The notes beneath the pieces were generated by a model. It was not told the origin of the DNA, ran no database searches, and saw only the letters and a program-made list of their open reading frames with translations. From Monodelphis domestica (Eukaryota; Chordata; Mammalia; Didelphimorphia; Didelphidae), in contig NC_077230.1 in assembly GCF_027887165.1 (NCBI RefSeq), forward strand, positions 343,596,459-343,660,458: a stretch of 64,000 nucleotides of DNA. The letters are read 5' to 3'. A program made the position numbers and the translations under genes. Of the stretch, positions 44,348 to 55,708 are shown one piece after another; within the stretch, counting starts at the first letter, position 1; each line of letters begins with the position of its first letter.

Positions 44348-44545
44348 AAACCCTTACCTTCCATCTTGGAATCTATTAATACTGTGTATTGGGTCCAAGG
44401 CAGAAGAGTGTTATGGGCTAGGCAATGGGGTTAAATGACTTGCCCAGGGTCACATAATTAGGAAGTGTCTGAGGCCAGATTTGAATTTAGGACCTCCTGT
44501 CTCTAGGCCTGGCTCTCAATCCACTGAGCCACCCAGCTGCCCTCT
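44348..44545 (-). repeat. Marsupial tRNA-SINE in L1-A
   Basis: AAACCCTTACCTTCCATCTT, TGACTTGCCCAGGGTCACAT and CACTGAGCCACCCAGCTGCC. Confidence 0.9.
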
Positions 44546-45324
44546 TTAAATGTGTTTATTGCAAACAGCACATGGTAGGCTTATGTATTTTAATCTACTC
44601 TGTTAACTGCTTCCATTTTATTGGTGAGTTCATCCCATTCCCATTCACAGTTATGATTACCAACTGTATCTTTCCATCCATCTTATTTTCCTCATTTGAT
44701 TCTGAGTTTTCCACTTTTACTTTGTCCCTCCTCATAAGAGTTTTACTTTGATTGACCACCCCCTACCTTACTCCATCTTCTATAACTCCCTTTGCCACTT
44801 GTCTTATTCCCTTCAACATATCTCTATAGGGTAAGGTAGGATCCACCCCCTTGATTTTTTAAAATATCATATCCTAATCAGCTTACTCCCACACACTTTG
44901 TCTATATATACTCCTAACTGCTCTAATATTGATCAATTTTTTAAGAATTATAAATATCATCTTTCCATGTAGGAATATAAATAGTTTGACCTTATTGAAT
45001 CCTTAAATATTCTCTTTCTCATTTACCTTTTTAGGCTTCTCTTGGATCTTATGTTTAGATATAAAATTTTTTGTTTAGGTCTGGTCTTTTCAACCAGAAT
45101 GCTTAGAAATCTTCTATTTTTTAAATGATTATTTTCCCCCACCCCCACTGAAAGAATATTCTCAGTTTTGCTGGGTGATTCTGTTGTAAATATAGATCTT
45201 TTGCCTCCAGGAATATCATATTCCAAGCTTCCCAATCCTTTAATGTGGAGGCTACTAAATTCGGTGTAATCCTGAATAAAGCTCCATTATATATATAAAT
45301 ATATATAATATTATATATATTTAA

Positions 45325-45535
45325 AATCCTTAGCTTCCATCTTAGAATCAATACTGGGTATTGGTAATAAGGCAGAAGAGTGGTAAGGGCTAGGCAATGG
45401 GGGTTAAGTGACTTAACTTAACTTAAGGCGGGTGCCAGGTCCACATAGCTAGGAAGCATCTGTGGCCAGATTTGAACCCAGGACCTCCTGTCTCTGGGAC
45501 TGACTTTCAATCCACTGAGTCACCCAGCTGCCCCC
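45325..45535 (-). repeat. Marsupial tRNA-SINE in L1-A
   Basis: AATCCTTAGCTTCCATCTTA, GGTAATAAGGCAGAAGAGTG and CTGAGTCACCCAGCTGCCCC. It has a local ttaacttaacttaa stutter at 45414-45425. Confidence 0.9.
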
Positions 45536-46177
45536 TCCATGATATTTCAATGATATTTGTTTCTTTCTGTCAGTTTACAGTATTTTCTTCTTGACTTGAG
45601 GACTCAAATTTAGCTATAATATTCCTGGGAGTTGTCATTTGGGGATTTATTTCTGGAGGTGATTTGTAGATTCTTTTGATTTCTATTTTACTCTCTTGTT
45701 TAAGAATATAAGAGCAATTTTCTTTGCTAATTTTTTGTATTATGATATCTAGGCTTTTTTTTTTTAAATCATGGCTTTCAGGTAGTGCAATAATTTTAAA
45801 CTTGTCTCTCCTGGATCTATTTTTAGGTCAATGGTTTCTTTGTTGTTGTTTTTTCCCCCAATGAGATATTAAATGTTTTCTTCTGTTCCCTACCCCCCAT
45901 TCTTTTGATTTTGTTTTGTTGTTTCTTGATGTCTCATGAAGTCATTAGTTTCTAGTTACCCAATTCTAATTCTTAAGAAATGATTTTCTTCTATGAGCTT
46001 TTGAACTCCTTTTCCCATTTAGCCAATTCTGCTTTTAGAGCTGTTATTTTCTTCTTGCATTTATTTCATTTCTCTTCCCAATTTTCCCTCTTTCAAGTGA
46101 TTTTTGAAATCCTTTTTGAGTTATTCCAGAGTCTGAAATCAATTCATATTTTTCTTGGAAGTTTTGCATGTATTTGC

Positions 46178-47225
46178 TGTAATAGTTAAAATGGTTGAGG
46201 CCATAAAGTGTAGTGATTAAAATAGTGGAAGATATAAATTGTAGTAGATAAAAGAGTGGATGAGTAAATTGTGACCACTGAAAATATGGTTTCAAGACAG
46301 TGTCTTGTTTTTAAATCAAATATAAAATGGTTGCCAGGGAAATATTCCCAATTATGAAATATACCCAAGTCAACTGGGTTTTATAGAGATTTTAATTAAT
46401 TAATACAATGAGGAATTAAAGAAAGAGAGAAAGAGAGAAAAGAGGAAATGAGAAAAGGATAGGCTGGCCTAGGGCAGCCCTGGCCAACCCAAGCCTACAA
46501 GCCTAAGCCTTAAGAGAAAGATCAGTCAGTCTTTTATCACTCACCATAAGATCTGTTCAAGCAAGGATTCAGAGGGACAGAGTCTCCTCAGAGGGAGTTC
46601 CAGCCAGAGTCAGCCTCCCTCAGACTGTCTTCAAGAGACTGTCATCTCAAGAGCCTCTCTTCAGAGCCTCCTTAGAGACCCTTCTTTTAGGAGACTGTCA
46701 TCTCCTTATATAGGGAATTTTCTCCTATGTCACCTCCCCTAAGTTCTCCCATCTACCAATCACAGTAGATGTTTTTCAAAGGACAGACCATTCTTAGTTC
46801 ACACCTAAGAAGACTAATCTTTTGAGTAATTCACACCTGAGTAGACTAGAATCTCTGAGTATGTTCTCACCTCTTTGCTCCTTGTAAGTTCACAAGTTGC
46901 CTGACCTTTATAGGTACTTAGCACCCTTTTGTATTAGTCCTAAAATAGACATGGCTTAAAGAACTTTTGTCCTACTATAAGTATGGGTTTAAGTACTTTC
47001 ATTGTTCAGCAAAGAGTTTACAACTTTATCTTCCCCTAAGGCATGCTTAAGTATGGTGAAGTAGAGTTCTCACCTTCCTGATCAAGTACCTTCACTGCCC
47101 AAATGGAGAATGGTCCCAATGGGGAATGGTCTTAACCCAACCTTATGAAGTAGGGTCTGGAAAATTTTTTAAGGTTTACAATCCTAACCTTATGAAGTAG
47201 GGTCTGAGAATTTTTAAGGTTCACA
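46178..47225 (-). mobile_element. Solo ERV LTR, family A variant, in L1-A
   Basis: 1048 bases, TGTAATAG...TTCACA, with target duplication ttgc at 46174-46177 and 47226-47229. On the minus strand it has CCTATATAAGG (TATA box), an inverted CCAAT (GATTGG) upstream, and a tail with CTCTATAAAACCCAGTTGAC like the LTR at 10.87 kb. Its transcriptional-start-side end carries an internal duplication of about 45 bases (47140-47225). Confidence 0.85.
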
Positions 47226-47559
47226 TTGCTTTGTTTTCACTATCCCCTTTTGTGTCTTTGCCTTACTCTTTGTGTCCATAAAATTTTTTCTATGATTAGA
47301 TTTTTTTGTTTGCTCATTTTCCCAGTCATTTTCTTGACTTCCCCTTTTATTCTAAATGCAGGCTCTGTTTCAGGGTAGAGGAGGCATTCTCTTAAACCTC
47401 ACCTTTTCCTTCCTGCTACCCTTACCTTTATTTCGGGGTTTCTGAAAGTTTCAATTCTTCCAAGTTGGTTTGATGGCCTGTGGGCTAGGAGCTCTGAAAG
47501 CACCTCCCACTACTGATTCAATCACTACCTGAGACTGCTGAAGGCTTGCAGAACTCAAA

Positions 47560-47990
47560 GCTCTGTGAGTTACCCTGTGCTGGGACTCAAGGTCTAGCCT
47601 CAGGCTTGGGCAGGGGTTTTTGTTCTAATTCTGGGCTTGATCAGATCAGGCACACTGTAGACTACCTTGCCCTGGGGCTTGTAACTTTTCCTAGAATTTG
47701 GTAATGGCCTCTGGGTCTTTCTCTGGGCTTACTCACAAGCCAGGAGTGCTATGTAGACTGCCTTGTGCTGGGATTCAGGATGCAGGCTCAGGCAAGGACT
47801 CTGGGCCTCTCCTTGGGCTTCTACCAGCTAGGTACCTTGCAGACTGCCTTGGACTTGTGGCCTCAGTTTGAGTTTGGGCTAGATCTCCAAGCCTCCCTCT
47901 GAGCCTGAACCAACCAGGCACACTGGGAACTGCCCTGGCTAAGGCTTGGGACATCACTGCAGGCTTGGGCTGGGGCTTGAGACTTTAAGG
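47560..47990 (-). promoter_or_regulatory. L1-A 5' UTR with degenerate repeated units
   Basis: A motif with tagactgccttg or its relatives followed by ctgggct/ctgggattc recurs at about 47.65, 47.75, 47.83 and 47.92 kb, spaced about 85-100 bases. In other mammals tandem 5' UTR units act as L1 promoters; the same role here is inference. Confidence 0.45.
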
Positions 47991-48318
47991 GATGGGTGTG
48001 GGATTTTACTGCTGTTGATTTAGATAGGGTATCAGGGTCTTAAAGTTGGCTTGGGCCCAGGTTCAGAACCTGGAACAGTCAATGAGGGGTGGGGTTGCTG
48101 TTAGCTTGTGCTGGTACTCCTTGATGTGGCCTCCTGTTGGCTGTGCTCCTCTCTCATTTCAGTGACCCAGATGTTCTCTGCCTACTTTTTAAGTTGCTCT
48201 CTGCATGAAAGTTGCATTACTCCACCTCCTTGTTGGCTCTTTCACTTGAGTATTCATTTTGAAGGGTTATTTTAAGATTGGTTTGAGAGGATTTTCATAG
48301 TGGTTTGAGCTTTCCTGG

Positions 48319-49418
48319 TGTAAGAGAGGAGTAATCTAATTTGTGCAAGGAGAAATCTCTGGCAGAAATCAATTGTAGAGAGAAAGGGGGGGGGGGGGGG
48401 GAGAGGTGCAAGAAGGGGAAAAAAAATCCTGAAAGCTCCAGGAGGGAACCTGAAGCTGGAAGAACTCCAAATGATCACTCTCTTCACCTCACTTCCAGCT
48501 AGGAGCCAGAGAGAAGAAGCAGGTCTCTCAGACTAGGAAGAAGCTTGGGTCTCTCTGGAGATCAATTGTTTCCCTGTGAACCCCTTGATAACTCTCACTC
48601 AGCTCTCAACAACAGCACAGAGTCATCATGAATATTGTAGACAAGGGACTTGAAGAAAGCCGTTCACTGAGATCCCCCTTTCAAGGATCTCATTCTCCAT
48701 CTCTCTCCCTAACTTGTTCCTGGACTCCAGTACTCAAGCTAGTTAGCTCAGGAGTAGGGACCAAAGCAGCAGCTGGCTGGAAGAGGGATCAAGGCTGAGA
48801 GCCTTGAACCCGAAGACCTTGGGGGGGGGGCAGTCTGCCAGAGAGGACAAGTCAATAGGCCTTCCTGCTCACTTACTTTGCTTGCCTTACACCCTTACCT
48901 CTCCTTCCCTGTGTGAACCCAAATAAATTGTCTACTACTTTAGAATTAGGTCTGGCTAGTTTCTGACTAGGGGACTGAAGATTTGGGAAGGACCATACCT
49001 CTCCCCAAAAGGGAGGGTTAGCCCAGGATCCCAGTAATCCAAACAACCAGACCCAAGGAGCAACCATCTCTCGGGCTGTGGAGTAATCCAAGGTCTGGGG
49101 GCTGGGAGGGGAGAGATGTGGCAGTTGGTATACCTGAAGGATCCAGAGGCAGAAGATTCCATCCTGCCTCTCAAGAATAGCTGGGACCAAGAGGGAGAGG
49201 TGGTGGTGTGTAATCTTACCAAAGCTTTCCCCTCTAGTTCTTGTCCTCCATCTCCTAGAATCATTCTCTGAGGAGACATACTCCCTCTCTTAAGGAGACA
49301 AGATTTAGTTACCTTCCCCCCAAAAGAAAGAGAGAGGAAGAATAATCTCTTCACCCTCTCAACTCTTTCCCTCTCTCCCTCCATCATCCCTGTGTTCACT
49401 TTCAGACCCTACATTATA
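48319..49418 (+). mobile_element. Candidate second LTR in the L1-A 5' UTR
   Basis: Starts TGTAAGAG and is flanked by ctgg at 48315-48318 and 49419-49422. AATAAA is at 48922-48927. The sequence before and after is L1 5' UTR-like (...gagctttcctgg and tctaccatcttagctctacc). The right end reads CATTATA instead of CA, which weakens the call, and orientation is uncertain. Contains G runs at about 48389-48402 and 48820-48829. Confidence 0.5.
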
Positions 49419-49486
49419 CTGGCTTCTACTCTACCATCTTAGCTCTACCTCCAGAAGTCTGAGCTATCCAAAGCCTGATTTAAAAA

Positions 49487-49489
<3 letters not shown>

Positions 49490-49532
<43 letters not shown>
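49490..49532. repeat. (TA)n microsatellite
   Basis: About 21 TA units between the two L1 elements. Confidence 0.95.
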
Positions 49533-49534
<2 letters not shown>

Positions 49535-50066
49535 AATTCAATGTGTTCCATATTTTCTTTTTTTTTCTCATTTAAATGATAATAATTTTTTTTTCTGTTA
49601 CATGTAGGAACTCTTTTTGACAATTATTTTTGACATTTAAAAATTTAACTTTTCTCTTCCCCCTGCCACCAGGCAGTGAACCAGGCAGTGAATAATCTGA
49701 TATAAGTTATATCTGAACTTTCATGAAATATATATTTCCATATTGCTCATGTCATACTAAAAGTCCCATCTCCATATACAATAGAAATCTAATGAAGGAA
49801 ATCTAGTGTAAGATGGCATGCTTTGATTTGCTCTCAGATTCCCTTTTTGGCTGCAGATAGCATTTTCATCATGAGTCCCTCATGGTTATCTTGGAGATTT
49901 CCTTTGCTGATAATAATTTAATATTTCACAGTTGGTTATCATATAATATTTCTGTGACTATGTATACATTTCTGTTACTGTATATCTTGGTTCTGCTCAC
50001 TTCACTTTGCATCAGTTCATGTAAGTCTTTGCAAATTTTTCTGAACTTATCCTTTTCATTGTTCCT

Positions 50067-50210
50067 TGTGACAAGGAAATCACTTTAAAAGACTGATATA
50101 TATTAATTTAAGGTCGCCAAGGAATTCATCTATGTAATTCCTTAATGAAAACTCAAGTCAGCAGTCAACCTTTTATGGAGTTTAATTACAAACAGGAGGA
50201 AGAAAGCTAT

Positions 50211-50263
<53 letters not shown>

Positions 50264-50951
50264 GAATAGGGCTTAAATACCCCTTCTGTTTAGGCTGGGC
50301 CAAAAGGCCCAAGCCCTTAAATAGCTGAGGCAAAGAAAAGAGATCAGTCTCTATCACTCACGTGACCAAAATGGAGAAACAGTCTCAGGGGCCTCCACCT
50401 CCAGCTTCCTTCAGAGCCAGCTTCTCAGAGCACAACCTCTCCAAGCACAACCTCTCCAACCTCCCCTCAGTCCTCAGACCCCCCCTATCTTTAAGGAAAC
50501 CATCTCAGTTCCCTCCCCTCAGTTCTCACATCTACCAATCACTGTCCATGTCTTCCCTGTGCCAATGGTGGCTCTAGCTTAACCCAGGACCGCCCAGAGG
50601 TCTGCCCCTTTGCATATGTCTGTTGAAGGTCATATTCTCAAATAATTAAATCTTGATCCTTTGCTGCAGCCCTTCCTAAATCCTGTTACCCTGAGTAGGG
50701 TGGAGATTGGAAGTTCCAAGACCTGGTTCTGTCATTCCAAGTATCTCAATTGTATCAATTCTAAAATCAGTCATGACTCAAAGAACTTCCTGTTCTATGC
50801 TTAAGCATAGATCAAAGCCCTTTCCATTGTTTAGCAAAAGGTTTCTGTCCTAAAGTAGTCTTAGGTAGGGAGGAGAAGGACCCTCCCTACCTAATGTTGG
50901 AAATGGGGAAATTTCCAACATTCATAAGTCTAAGAAATTTTAAGGTTTACA
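50067..50951 (-). mobile_element. Solo ERV LTR, family A, in L1-B
   Basis: 885 bases, TGTGACAAGG...GGTTTACA, target duplication tcct at 50063-50066 and 50952-50955. Closely similar to 10868-11420 over its first half (minus strand). Contains (GA)n at 50214-50261, at the same place as in the LTR at 63.65 kb. L1 sequence resumes on both sides. Confidence 0.9.
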
Positions 50952-52185
50952 TCCTTATGGCACAATAGTATTCCAGTATATACCATAACTTGTTCATCCA
51001 TTCCCCAAGTTCACAATTCTTTGCCACTACAAAAAACAAAAAACAAACAAAAAAAAAAACAACAACAACCTGCTAAAAATATTTGGTACAAGTAGGCCCT
51101 TTTCCCTTTTTCTCTGATCTCTTTGGAATATAGTCTCAGTAGTGGTATTGATGGGTCAAAGAGTATGCATAGTTCTGTGGCCCTTTGAGTCTGGTTCCAT
51201 ATTGCTCTCCAGAATGATTGTATCAGTTCACAGTTCTACCAATAGCATATTACTGTCTCAATTTTTTCCATATCCCTTCCAATATCTATCATTTTCCTTT
51301 TGTCTCATGTAAGCCACTCTGGTAGGGGTAAGGTGGTATCTCAGAAATGTTTTAGTTTGTATGACTCTAACCAATAATGATTTGGAACATTTTTTTATAT
51401 GACAATGGATAGTTTTAATTTCTTCCTTTGAGAACTGCCTGTTCATATCCTTTGACTGTTTTTTAGTTGGGGAATGCTTTGTATCTTATAAATTTGATTT
51501 AGTTCTCTATACATTTGAGAAATGAGGCTTTTATTAGAGCCACTTACTATAAAAATTTTCCTCCAAAATTTATTGTTTCCTTGTATTCTTGATTGCATCA
51601 ATTTCATTTGTACAAAATCTTTTTAATTTAATGTAATTGAAATTATCTATATCATTTCCATTATGTTCTCTATGACTTGTTTGGTCATAAGTCCTTCCAT
51701 TATCCACAAGTTTGACAGAATTTTCCATGTTCCCCTAATTTGTTTATGGTGTGACTATTTCGAGATCAAGTATCCATTTTGACTTTTATAGCATGAGATG
51801 TTGATCCATTTCTAATCTCTGCCATACTGCTTTCCAGTTTTCCTAGCAGTTTTTCTCAAATAGTGAGTTCTTTCCCCAAAAGCTTGGATCTTTGGCTTCA
51901 TCAAACACTAAGTTGCTATGAACATTAACTGCCATGTTTTGATTACCTAATCTATTTCATAGTCCCACCACTCTATTTCTTAGCCAGTATTAGATTGTTT
52001 TGATGATTACTGCTTTATATTATAATTTGATATCTGGTACAGATAGGCCTTGTTCCTTCATTTTTTTCATTAATTTCATTGATATTCTTGGTTTTTTTCT
52101 TCTAGATGAACTTTGTTGTCATTTTTTCTAGTTTTATGAAATAATGTTTGAGTAGTTTGATTGGTATGGCATTGAACAGTTATAT

Positions 52186-52275
52186 TAATTTTGGTATGGT
52201 TGTCATTTTCATTATATTGGCTCAGACTATTAATTTCGGTATGGTTGTCATTTTCATTATATTGGCTCAGACTAT
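52186..52275 (-). repeat. 45-base tandem duplication in L1-B ORF2
   Basis: Two adjacent 45-base units (52186-52230, 52231-52275) differ at about one base. The repeat is in frame, giving SLSQYNENDNHT twice on the minus strand. Confidence 0.85.
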
Positions 52276-53627
52276 CCATGAGCAAATTAATATTTTCCCA
52301 ATTTTTAGGTCTAGCTTTATTTGTGTGGAGTGTTTTATAATTGTGTTCAATAATTTTTATAATTATGTTGCTAGGTTTGTTTTGGTATGTATATGCCCAG
52401 GTATTTTATATTGTCTAGTTATTTTGAATGGAATTTCCTTTTCTATCTCTTGCTGTTGATAAATATAAATGCTAATGATTTGTGTGTGCTTATTTTTTAT
52501 CCTGTGGCTGCTGAAGTTTTTAATTATTTCTATAAGCTTTTTGGTTGATTCTATAGGATTCTCTAGGCATATCATCTTATTATCTTCAAAAAGCAATAAC
52601 TTTGTTACTTCATTGCCCTTTCTAATTCCTTCAGTTTCTTTTTTCTGCTTTTATTGATAGAGTGAGCATTTTTAGTACAATATTAAATGAATGAGTGTCC
52701 TTACTTTACACCTGATCTTATTGGGAAGGGTTTTTGTTTATCCTCATTATAGATAATGCTTGCTGATGGTTTTAGATAGATGCCATTTATCACTTTGAAA
52801 AAGGTTCCTTTTATTTAAATGTTATCTAATTTTTTTATAAGGAATGGGTGTTATATTTTATCAAAAAAATTTCTGAATCTATTAAAAATAATCATCTGGT
52901 TTCTGTTGATTTTGTTAATGATATGGTCAATTATGCCAATGATTTTCCTATTATTGAATCATCCCTAAATTTCTGGTATAAACCCCACCTGATCATAGTA
53001 TATGTAATCTCCTTGCTAGTGTTATATTTAAAATCTTTAAATCAATGCTCATTAGGGATTGGTCTATAATTTTCTTTCTCTGTTTTAGCTCTTCCTGGTT
53101 TAGGTATCAATACCATGTTTGTGCCATAAAAAAAGAGTTTGAAAGGATTGTTTTCCCCCTATTTTTCTATAGAGTTTATGCAATATTGGAATTAGTTGTC
53201 CTTTGAATATTTGATAGAATTCACTTATGAATCTATCTGGTCATGGGGCCTTTTTCTTAGGTAGTTCTTTGATGGTTTGTTCAATTTCTTTTTCTGTGAT
53301 GGAGTTATTTAAGTATTCTATTTCCTCTTTTGTTAATCAGGGTATTTTTATATTTTTGTAAATATTTATCTATTTCACTTAGGTTGTCATATTTATTGGC
53401 ATTCAGTCAAAATAATTACCAATAATTCCTTATTTTCTTCATCATTGGTAATGATTTCACCTTTTTCTTAGTTTTCTTTCTTTTTTTAAAATCAAGTTAG
53501 TCAGTGCTTTATCTTTTTTATTTACTTTTGTGTAAAACCAACTTCTTGTCTTATTTATTAGTTCACTAGTTTTTATTAATTCCCCCCTTAATTTTCAGTA
53601 TTTCCAATTTGGCATTTAATTGGGAAT

Positions 53628-53828
53628 TTTTTTTAAACCCTTACCTTCTGTCTTGGAATCAGTACTGTGTATTGGTTCCAAGGCAGAAGAGTGTTATGGG
53701 CTAGGCAATGGGGGTTAAGTGACTTGCCCAGGGTCAAATAGCTGGGAAGTGTCTGAGGCCAGATTTGAACCTAGGACCTCCCATCTCTAGGCCTGGCTCT
53801 CAATCCACTGAGCTACCCAGCTGCCCCT
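53628..53828 (-). repeat. Marsupial tRNA-SINE in L1-B
   Basis: AAACCCTTACCTTCTGTCTT, CTTGCCCAGGGTCAAATAGC and CTGAGCTACCCAGCTGCCCC. The L1 phrase taattgggaattttt is duplicated on both sides (53610-53624 and 53828-53842), the target duplication. Confidence 0.9.
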
Positions 53829-54604
53829 AATTGGGAATTTTTAATTACTTTTTTCACCTAGTTTTTTTTTTAGTTGCAAACTCAATTCATTGACTTGCTT
53901 TTATTTTCTTTACATAAGCATTTATAGATAAAAATTTCCCCCTAAGTACTGCTTTGGCTGAATCCCATAAATTTTGGTATATTGTCTCCTTGTTGTCATT
54001 TTCTTTAATGAAATTGTTGATTGTTTCTATGATTTGTTCTCTGACCCAGTCATTCTTTAGGATAGATTATTTAGTTTCCAATTAATTTCTAGTATTTCTT
54101 TCTATTTCCTTTTGTTTAGTGTAATTTTTATTGCATGAAGGTGCCATATTGTGCTGAGAAAAAGGTATATTCCTTTCTATTCCCTTTTAGTTTTCCCCAT
54201 AGGTCTATCATATCCAGTTTTTCGAAAGATCTGCTTACCTCCTTAATTTCTTTCTTGTTTATTTTTTGACTGGATTTATCTAATTCTGAGAGGGGAAACT
54301 GAGGTACCCACTAGTAATGCTTTATTATCTATTTCTTCTTGTAACTCATATAATTTTTCCTTGAAGAATCTGGATGCTATGCCATTTAGGGCATTCATGC
54401 TTAATATTTGTATTGTTTGTTGTCTATGGTGCCTTTTATCATGATATAATTTCTTTTTTTATCTTTTTTAATTATCTCAATTTTTATTTTTTATATATCT
54501 GAGATCATTATTGCTCTCCTAGATTTTTTAAATTTAGCTCAGGCATAGGGAATTCTTCTCCAGTCTCTTTTTTACTATGCATGTGTCTTCATGTTTTATT
54601 TTGT

Positions 54605-55190
54605 TATTTATTCTTTTTTTTTCCCCCTCTTAGAATGTTGTTATGTGAGTTTGGGCTAAAAAGAAATAAAACTTCTAAAACAGTCACCCAGTTGGTGCAG
54701 GACAGTAGGAACAGAGTCACTTAATCCATGCCTGTGTTCTTGTTGGGTTGTCAGAGATTTGTTTGATTTTTTTTTTAAGGGAGGATTGAGTAGTATTGAT
54801 CCTACTTTGTGGGCATGGACCAGATGTAGGAGTGGGGATAGAGTCAGTTTTGGAAACTACACAGGTTGAGGATCAGATGGTAAAAAAAAAAAAGTTCTGG
54901 AAGGTGGGGCCTCTCCTACACAGATACATGGCCTATGCATGATTTCAGCTTAGGGAGGTGATGGGACATTTCTGCTGTTATCTAGCCAGAGTGAATGCCA
55001 ACAGGATGAGGGGAGAAACAGGATATGGGATGAATGACAGAATGGTGGTTTAAAAAAAACAGCAAAATCAAAATAGGGAATGAAAACACAATGGCATGGA
55101 GGGGACAGGGAAGAGAGAGGGGGGAAGGAGGGAAATCTTAGATTTTTTTTATGTGTACCAGGGCCCTTGCAAATTTGAACTGTTTTAATT
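54605..55190 (-). mobile_element. Unidentified insertion in L1-B (possible retrocopy)
   Basis: About 585 bases interrupt the L1 between endonuclease and ORF1, at a point where L1-A is continuous apart from its own SINE. The left edge is T-rich (an A-tail on minus: AATAAATAACAAAATAAAA). Similar bases flank it (tgttttattttg near 54592, tgttttaattttt near 55178). No coding frame; it could be a retroposed 3' UTR. Source gene not recognised. Confidence 0.45.
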
Positions 55191-55354
55191 TTTACTCTGT
55201 GTGTGCCTCTCTGAGTTTCTTGTAGAAAACAGTGTGGGGTTCTGGTCTTTAATCTACTCTGCTATCCTTTCCCATTTTATGAGTGAGTTTATCCCATTCA
55301 CATTCACAGTTATGATTACAAATTATGTTTCCCTCCATCTTATTTTCCTTCCTT

Positions 55355-55708
55355 TTATTCTTCTCTTTCTCTTCTTTTAGCCTTTCTCTGTTTAGATGTT
55401 TTGTTTTCAATAGTCACCTCCCCCAGTATACACTCCTTTTTGCCTTTTAGAATCATATTCCATGCCTTCTGGTCCTTTAACATAGAATCTTCTAGTTTTG
55501 GTGTAATCCTGATTGTGGCCCTTTGAAATGTGAATTGTTTCCTTCTAGCAGCTTGTAGTACTTTTTCCCTTGCCTGGGAGTTCTGGAATTTGGCTACAAT
55601 AATTCTGGGGTATTTTATTTTGGTTCCTCTTTCATGAGGTGATTGATGGACTCTCTCAATTTCTATTTTCCCCTCTTGTTTGAGGTTATCAAGGCAGTTT
55701 TCTCTCAT
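55355..55708 (-). pseudogene. L1-B ORF1 C-terminal part
   Basis: A 117-codon open frame containing KIEIERVHQSPHERG, IIVAKFQNSQAREKVLQAAR and ATIRITPKLEDSMLKDQKAW. These are the RNA-binding and C-terminal segments of L1 ORF1p, the RNA chaperone of the L1 particle. The N-terminal coiled coil lies upstream in broken frames (to 56.3 kb). Ends in a lysine/arginine-rich tail. It survives by chance; the element as a whole is dead. Confidence 0.8.

Larger units (their letters stand above)
43190..49460 (-). mobile_element. L1-A: 3'-truncated L1 in minus orientation, with insertions
   Basis: Right to left on the minus strand: a 5' UTR at about 47.2-48.3 kb with degenerate 85-100-base units; an ORF1 coiled coil (T-rich on plus) at 45.6-46.2 kb; the ORF1 C-terminal domain near 45.3-45.05 kb, reading ALFRITPNLVASTLKDWEAW; then the ORF2 endonuclease part at 44.3-43.2 kb. 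The reverse transcriptase and 3' end are missing. Interrupted by LTRs at 46.18-47.23 and 48.32-49.42 kb and SINEs at 44.35 and 45.33 kb. Frames are broken and the element is inactive. Confidence 0.75.

Noticed and set aside
48873..49399. Two overlapping minus frames of 105 and 147 codons
   Set aside because: Inside the candidate LTR; no recognisable protein. LTRs do not normally code here.
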